This document shows positions 60,135 to 64,000 of a DNA stretch of 64,000 nucleotides, in pieces. The first letter of the stretch is position 1. Each line of letters opens with the position of its first letter. A program made the translations under genes and the position numbers. The stretch is taken from the NCBI GenBank assembly GCA_903824725.1, contig CAIJXU010000029.1:1-64000 (forward strand), written 5' to 3'. This DNA is from an uncultured Bacteroidota bacterium. GTDB lineage: Bacteria > Bacteroidota > Bacteroidia > Chitinophagales > Chitinophagaceae. The notes beneath the pieces are model-generated. The model saw nothing but the letters and a program-made list of their open reading frames with translations, was not told where the DNA came from and did not search any database.

Positions 60135-63035
60135 ATGCGATTCATAGCTACCATGTTTAACCGACCCAAATGTATAGGACTAATAATGGGTACTGTATTT
60201 ATTATTTCCAACATAAATGCTCAATACATTGATCCCAGTTTATTGCAAGGATTAAAGTACCGAAATATTGGGCCACACCGTGCAGGTCGCACAGTAGGTA
60301 TTACTGGCGTTGCTTCCCAACCCAATGTTTTTTATATAGGCGTCAACAACGGAGGCGTTTGGAAAACCAATGATTATGGCCATACATGGAATCCAATTTT
60401 TGATAGTCAAAATACAGGTTCAGTAGGTGATGTTGCTGTAGCTCCTTCTAATCCCAATGTAGTATATGTTGGAAGTGGAGAAGGTATTCAACGACCCGAT
60501 TTATCAATTGGAGATGGTTTATATAAATCTACTGATGCTGGTGCAACTTGGACCAACATGGGCTTACATGATGCACAACAAATTGGAGGTATCAGTATTG
60601 ATCCTTATAATGAAAATAGAATTTTTGTGGCAGCATTAGGTCATCCTTATGGGCCCAATAAAGAGCGCGGAGTATATCGTAGTTTGGATGGTGGAAAAAC
60701 TTTAGAACAGGTTTTATATTTTGATGAAAATACCGGTGCTGTGCAAGTGGGTATCGATCCTAATAATACCAATATTGTTTTTGCAACTATTTGGTCGGCT
60801 CGACAAGGTCCTTGGGAAAATGGCGCATGGAATGGTGTTGCGAGTGGATTGTACAAATCAATAGACGGTGGTACCACTTGGAAAAAAATAACAAAAGGAT
60901 TACCCACAACTACACAAGATGGATTAGGTCGCATTGGATTTACCATTGCGCCAAGTAATTCAAAAAGAATGTATGCTACAGTAGATGCAGAAAAAAATGG
61001 TGGCGTTTATCGAAGCGATGATGGAGGAGAATCATGGTACCTATTAACAGCAGATGGAAGATTTTGGGGAAGAGGTTCCGATTTTGCCGAAGTAAAAGCA
61101 GACCCAAAAAACGAAAACATTGTTTATTCAGCGAATGTAGTGATGTGGAAATCGATAGATGGTGGAAAAAACTGGACTGGTATTAAGGGCGCACCAGGAG
61201 GAGACGATTACCATCGCTTTTGGATCAATCCCAACAATACCAATATTATTGCCATAGGATTAGACCAAGGTGGCACGATCACAGTGAACGGCGGAGAAAC
61301 TTATTCAAGCTGGTATAATCAAGCTACCGCTCAGTTTTATCATGTAAGTACTGATAATGCATTCCCTTATAATGTGTATGGTGGACAACAGGAAAGTGGC
61401 TCCATCGGTATCGCTTCTCGTTCTAATGATGGAGGTATTACTTTTAGAGAATGGCATTCTGTAGGTGTTGAAGAATATGGATATGTCGCTGCAGATCCTT
61501 TAGATCCAAATATTATTTATGGAGGAAAAATTACTAAGTATAATAAATTAACAGGGCAGGTACAAAACATTTCTCCTGAGACTTCACGCAAAGGAAAGTT
61601 TAGATTTATAAGAACAGCGCCTGTCCTTTTTTCACCTGTTGATAATAAAACATTATTTTATGCAGGCAATGTTATTTTTAAAACCACGACAGGAGGTGAT
61701 TCTTGGGAACAAATTAGTCCTGATTTAACAAGAGAAAAATGGGAGATTCCTGAAAATGTAGGCATATTCAATACCCCAGATTTAAAAACGATGGCACAAA
61801 GAGGTGTAGTGTATTCATTGGCGCCATCCTATCAAGATATAAATACCATATGGGCAGGAACAGATGATGGTCTCATTCACATTACAAAAGATGGTGGTAA
61901 ACATTGGAAAAATATTACACCAGCAGCCATTACATCATGGAGTAAAATTTCAATGATTGATGCAAGTAGGTTTGATGCCAATACTGCTTATGTGGCGGTC
62001 AATAGAATAAGATGTGATGATATGACACCGCATATTTATAAAACAACAGACGGAGGTGCTACTTGGAAAAAAATCATCCATGGTTTACCAAATGAGCCCA
62101 TCAATACAGTACGCGAAGACGCGGTTCGTAAAGGATTGTTATTCGCAGGTTCTGAAAATGCAGTTTACTTTTCATTAGACGCTGGTGAAAATTGGCAATC
62201 ACTTAGATTAAATATGCCTGCCACTTCCATAAGAGATTTAGTCATTAAAGACGATGACTTAGTTCTTGGAACACATGGACGAAGTTTTTGGATTTTAGAT
62301 AATATCACGCCACTTCGTCAAATAAAATTAAGTTCACCAAAAGAGACTGTTTTATATAAACCACAACAAGCCATCCGCGTTCGTTGGAATATGAATACAG
62401 ATACACCACTTCCTCCAGAAGAACCCGCTGGCGAAAATCCTCCCGATGGTGCAGTGATTGATTACTATTTAAACAGTAATGAGGATATGGTGCAATTAGA
62501 TATTTTAAATGACAAAGGAATGGTTGTACGAAGTTTTAGCAATAAAGATACTATGTATGCCATACCGCCATTAAATATCCCATTATATTGGATTCGACCA
62601 CAACAAATATTATCGGCAAGTGCAGGAGCGCATCGCTTTTTATGGGATATGAAATATGAACCCCTTAATGTACCCGTCTCTTATCCAATGACTTCGATAA
62701 TACATAATACTGCTCCGGCAGCAACCGCCCCTTGGTTGATGCCTGGAAATTATACGATTCGTCTAAAAGTAAAGGATAAAGTATATCAACAAACCATGTC
62801 TTTGAAAATGGACCCGCGCGTAAAAACGCCAATAGCGCAATTACAAAAACAACATGATTTATCAATGATCTGTTATGAAGGTCGTAAAAAAACGATTAGC
62901 AGTTTTCCGCAATTAGCAAATAAATTTAGCGGACTATTTAATACCTTAGAACAAACAGATATGCCTCCTACCAAACAAATAGAAAAGGCTGTCATAGAAA
63001 CACAACAAGCTTTAAATAAATTATTGCAAAAATGA
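60135..63035 (+). CDS. secreted BNR/sortilin-type repeat protein, paralogue of the divergent gene
   Basis: The product has 966 residues from ATG 60135; the frame reaches TTG 60087, but ATG 60135 precedes the signal peptide. The N-terminus LKYRNIGPHRAGRTVGITGV parallels the RFIGPDGNRTIAVVG of the divergent protein. Asp-box repeats include KTNDYGHTWNP, KSTDAGATWTN, KSIDGGTTWKK, RSDDGGESWYL, KSIDGGKNWTG, KTTTGGDSWEQ, KTTDGGATWKK and SLDAGENWQS. The propeller closes with GTHGRSFWILDNITPLRQI, matching the paralogue. A C-terminal sandwich and helical domain follow. The activity is unknown, probably extracellular and glycan-related. Its stop codon overlaps the start of the serine hydrolase gene (ATGA), so the two are translationally coupled. 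Confidence 0.8.
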   Translation: MRFIATMFNRPKCIGLIMGTVFIISNINAQYIDPSLLQGLKYRNIGPHRAGRTVGITGVASQPNVFYIGVNNGGVWKTNDYGHTWNPIFDSQNTGSVGDVAVAPSNPNVVYVGSGEGIQRPDLSIGDGLYKSTDAGATWTNMGLHDAQQIGGISIDPYNENRIFVAALGHPYGPNKERGVYRSLDGGKTLEQVLYFDENTGAVQVGIDPNNTNIVFATIWSARQGPWENGAWNGVASGLYKSIDGGTTWKKITKGLPTTTQDGLGRIGFTIAPSNSKRMYATVDAEKNGGVYRSDDGGESWYLLTADGRFWGRGSDFAEVKADPKNENIVYSANVVMWKSIDGGKNWTGIKGAPGGDDYHRFWINPNNTNIIAIGLDQGGTITVNGGETYSSWYNQATAQFYHVSTDNAFPYNVYGGQQESGSIGIASRSNDGGITFREWHSVGVEEYGYVAADPLDPNIIYGGKITKYNKLTGQVQNISPETSRKGKFRFIRTAPVLFSPVDNKTLFYAGNVIFKTTTGGDSWEQISPDLTREKWEIPENVGIFNTPDLKTMAQRGVVYSLAPSYQDINTIWAGTDDGLIHITKDGGKHWKNITPAAITSWSKISMIDASRFDANTAYVAVNRIRCDDMTPHIYKTTDGGATWKKIIHGLPNEPINTVREDAVRKGLLFAGSENAVYFSLDAGENWQSLRLNMPATSIRDLVIKDDDLVLGTHGRSFWILDNITPLRQIKLSSPKETVLYKPQQAIRVRWNMNTDTPLPPEEPAGENPPDGAVIDYYLNSNEDMVQLDILNDKGMVVRSFSNKDTMYAIPPLNIPLYWIRPQQILSASAGAHRFLWDMKYEPLNVPVSYPMTSIIHNTAPAATAPWLMPGNYTIRLKVKDKVYQQTMSLKMDPRVKTPIAQLQKQHDLSMICYEGRKKTISSFPQLANKFSGLFNTLEQTDMPPTKQIEKAVIETQQALNKLLQK

Positions 63036-64000
63036 AAAATAAATTAAGCTGCCCGCTTTTTGTTTATGTTTTTATTTTATGGTCCTTGTCTGCCTGCAAA
63101 TCAAGCGGGATGTTATTGAAAGAAAAAAGTATTGACAATATTCTTTCTGCATATGAATCAACAGACAAGCCAGGCGCAAGTGTTTTGGTATTAAAAGACG
63201 ATAAAATCGTATTTAAGAAAGGATATGGATTAAGCAATATTGCTACCAATGAAAGCATTCAACCTAATACCAATTTTAGATTGGCTTCTGTTACAAAACA
63301 GTTTACAGCCATGTCTATTTTAATATTAGCGCAAAGGGGTAAAATAAAATTAGAGGACCCGCTTTCTAAATATTTTTCTACTTTTCCAGCCTACGGTAAA
63401 GAGATAAAAATAAAACATCTTCTTACCCATACTTCAGGCTTAATGGACTATGAAGATTTAATGCCAGCAAATCAAACAATACAATTACATGATACCAATT
63501 GCTTGCAATTAATGTTTAAAGCAAATGGGTTATACTTTACCCCCGGCACTCAGTATAAATACAGTAATACAGGCTATGCAATTTTGGCATTGGTCGTAGA
63601 AAAAGTAACAGGTCAAGATTTTGCATTGTTTTTAAAGGAAAATATTTTTAAGCCTTTAAAAATGAACACAACGGTCGCATTTGAACAAGGAAAATCAACT
63701 GTACAAAATCGTGCTTATGGTTATTCATTAACTAATGGGAATTGGATAGAAACCGATCAAAGTCTTACTAGTGCTGTATTAGGAGATGGTGGTATTTATA
63801 CAAATACAGTGGAAATGACACAATGGATTAAAGCCTTATCAAGTTATAAATTGCTTAGTCCCGAAATGCAAAATAACGCATGGAGTCGTCAAAAATTAAA
63901 TTCAGGTGCACCTATTAATTACGGATGGGGCTGGGAAATAGAGGATTATAAAAATAGTACACATCCACACCATGGAGGAAGCTCCATTGGTTTTAGAAAT
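63032..64000 (+). CDS. serine hydrolase of the class C beta-lactamase fold, lipoprotein; 3' end cut
   Basis: ATG at 63032 overlaps the previous stop by four bases, and the frame stays open for 323 codons to the window edge. The leader ends in LWSLSACKSSG, a lipobox at about Cys22. The SxxK motif is LASVTKQFTAMS (about 86-97), the Tyr motif is YKYSNTGYAILAL (about 173-185) and the third motif approaches at HHGGSSIGFRN at the edge. LLTHTSGLMDYED (about 131-143) is typical. It is probably a periplasmic D-aminopeptidase or esterase. Coupling to the BNR protein suggests they act together. Confidence 0.88.
   Translation, partial: MKNKLSCPLFVYVFILWSLSACKSSGMLLKEKSIDNILSAYESTDKPGASVLVLKDDKIVFKKGYGLSNIATNESIQPNTNFRLASVTKQFTAMSILILAQRGKIKLEDPLSKYFSTFPAYGKEIKIKHLLTHTSGLMDYEDLMPANQTIQLHDTNCLQLMFKANGLYFTPGTQYKYSNTGYAILALVVEKVTGQDFALFLKENIFKPLKMNTTVAFEQGKSTVQNRAYGYSLTNGNWIETDQSLTSAVLGDGGIYTNTVEMTQWIKALSSYKLLSPEMQNNAWSRQKLNSGAPINYGWGWEIEDYKNSTHPHHGGSSIGFRN

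Noticed and set aside
1-64000. CRISPR arrays, insertion sequences, prophage or integrative elements
   Set aside because: No regularly spaced direct repeats, transposase, integrase, capsid or terminase genes were seen. The 48-nt repeats at 51152-51388 are coding and diverged.

Overview
This is an AT-rich, densely packed chromosomal window from a member of the Bacteroidota, most likely the Chitinophagia (Chitinophagaceae or a relative). The call rests on the gene families: a GLPGLI protein paired with a CarboxypepD_reg-type outer-membrane beta-barrel, three further families typical of the phylum (DUF5916, DUF1684, DUF1080), a type IX secretion (T9SS) C-terminal sorting domain, FucP-type sugar transport, secreted BNR-repeat proteins and many lipoproteins. 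No Shine-Dalgarno-like leaders stand out. I see no phage, insertion sequence, integrase, CRISPR array or rRNA. It reads as the core/accessory genome of a free-living heterotroph that degrades peptides and glycans.

Layout. 1-3.7 kb: two minus-strand c-type cytochrome-like lipoproteins with non-canonical haem motifs, a CRP/FNR-type palindrome upstream, a hotdog-fold protein and an unrecognised single-pass membrane protein. 4.1-6.5 kb: a phosphate uptake pair (DUF47/PhoU-like plus PiT). 6.6-12.4 kb: a TonB receptor, then the GLPGLI/receptor pair. 12.4-12.8 kb: a gene-free stretch that folds into hairpins and ends in a terminator, a candidate structured RNA. 12.8-18.1 kb: a sugar isomerase, an orphan LuxR-type regulator, then two tandem D-Ala-D-Ala-ligase-like ATP-grasp enzymes, the second fused to a C-terminal SET methyltransferase domain, followed by a DUF1080 hydrolase. 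18.2-28.6 kb: mostly single enzymes (penicillin acylase family, nucleotide-sugar dehydrogenase, S41 and M28 peptidases, esterase, one-domain asparaginase). 28.7-30.4 kb: an ECF sigma / putative anti-sigma / Spy-like operon and a 42-residue zinc-ribbon protein. 30.5-38.3 kb: alpha/beta hydrolase, sugar MFS transporter, NIPSNAP protein, a TolC remnant, a serine hydrolase and an S9 peptidase. 38.3-41.2 kb: a sulfur locus (DsrE-like, MBL-rhodanese, TauE/SafE) with a second CRP/FNR-type palindrome. 41.2-45.0 kb: rhamnose mutarotase and two Gfo/Idh/MocA oxidoreductases around a ferric-reductase-like protein and a degenerate tRNA-like gene. 45.1-47.9 kb: a haem-type TonB receptor with its upstream partner. 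47.9-64 kb: PLP enzyme, T9SS cargo, a repeat-containing fibre-like protein, M24 peptidase, DUF5916 protein, sialate O-acetylesterase, a divergent pair of giant BNR proteins and a truncated beta-lactamase-fold hydrolase.

Organisation. Most units are one or two genes with frequent strand switches. Of 15 convergent junctions, twelve have 18 nt or less between stop codons. Three of these share a TTAA overlap and two abut as TAATTA. Only three junctions have a classic terminator between the genes, and one terminator lies inside the 3' end of the neighbouring gene. Four proteins carry twin-arginine-like leaders (12819, 43689, 47931 and 51920 loci).

The strongest candidate for an undescribed system is the ATP-grasp / ATP-grasp-SET tandem at 14.7-17.3 kb. 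The tRNA-like element at 43.45-43.52 kb and the candidate RNAs in divergent intergenic regions come next.
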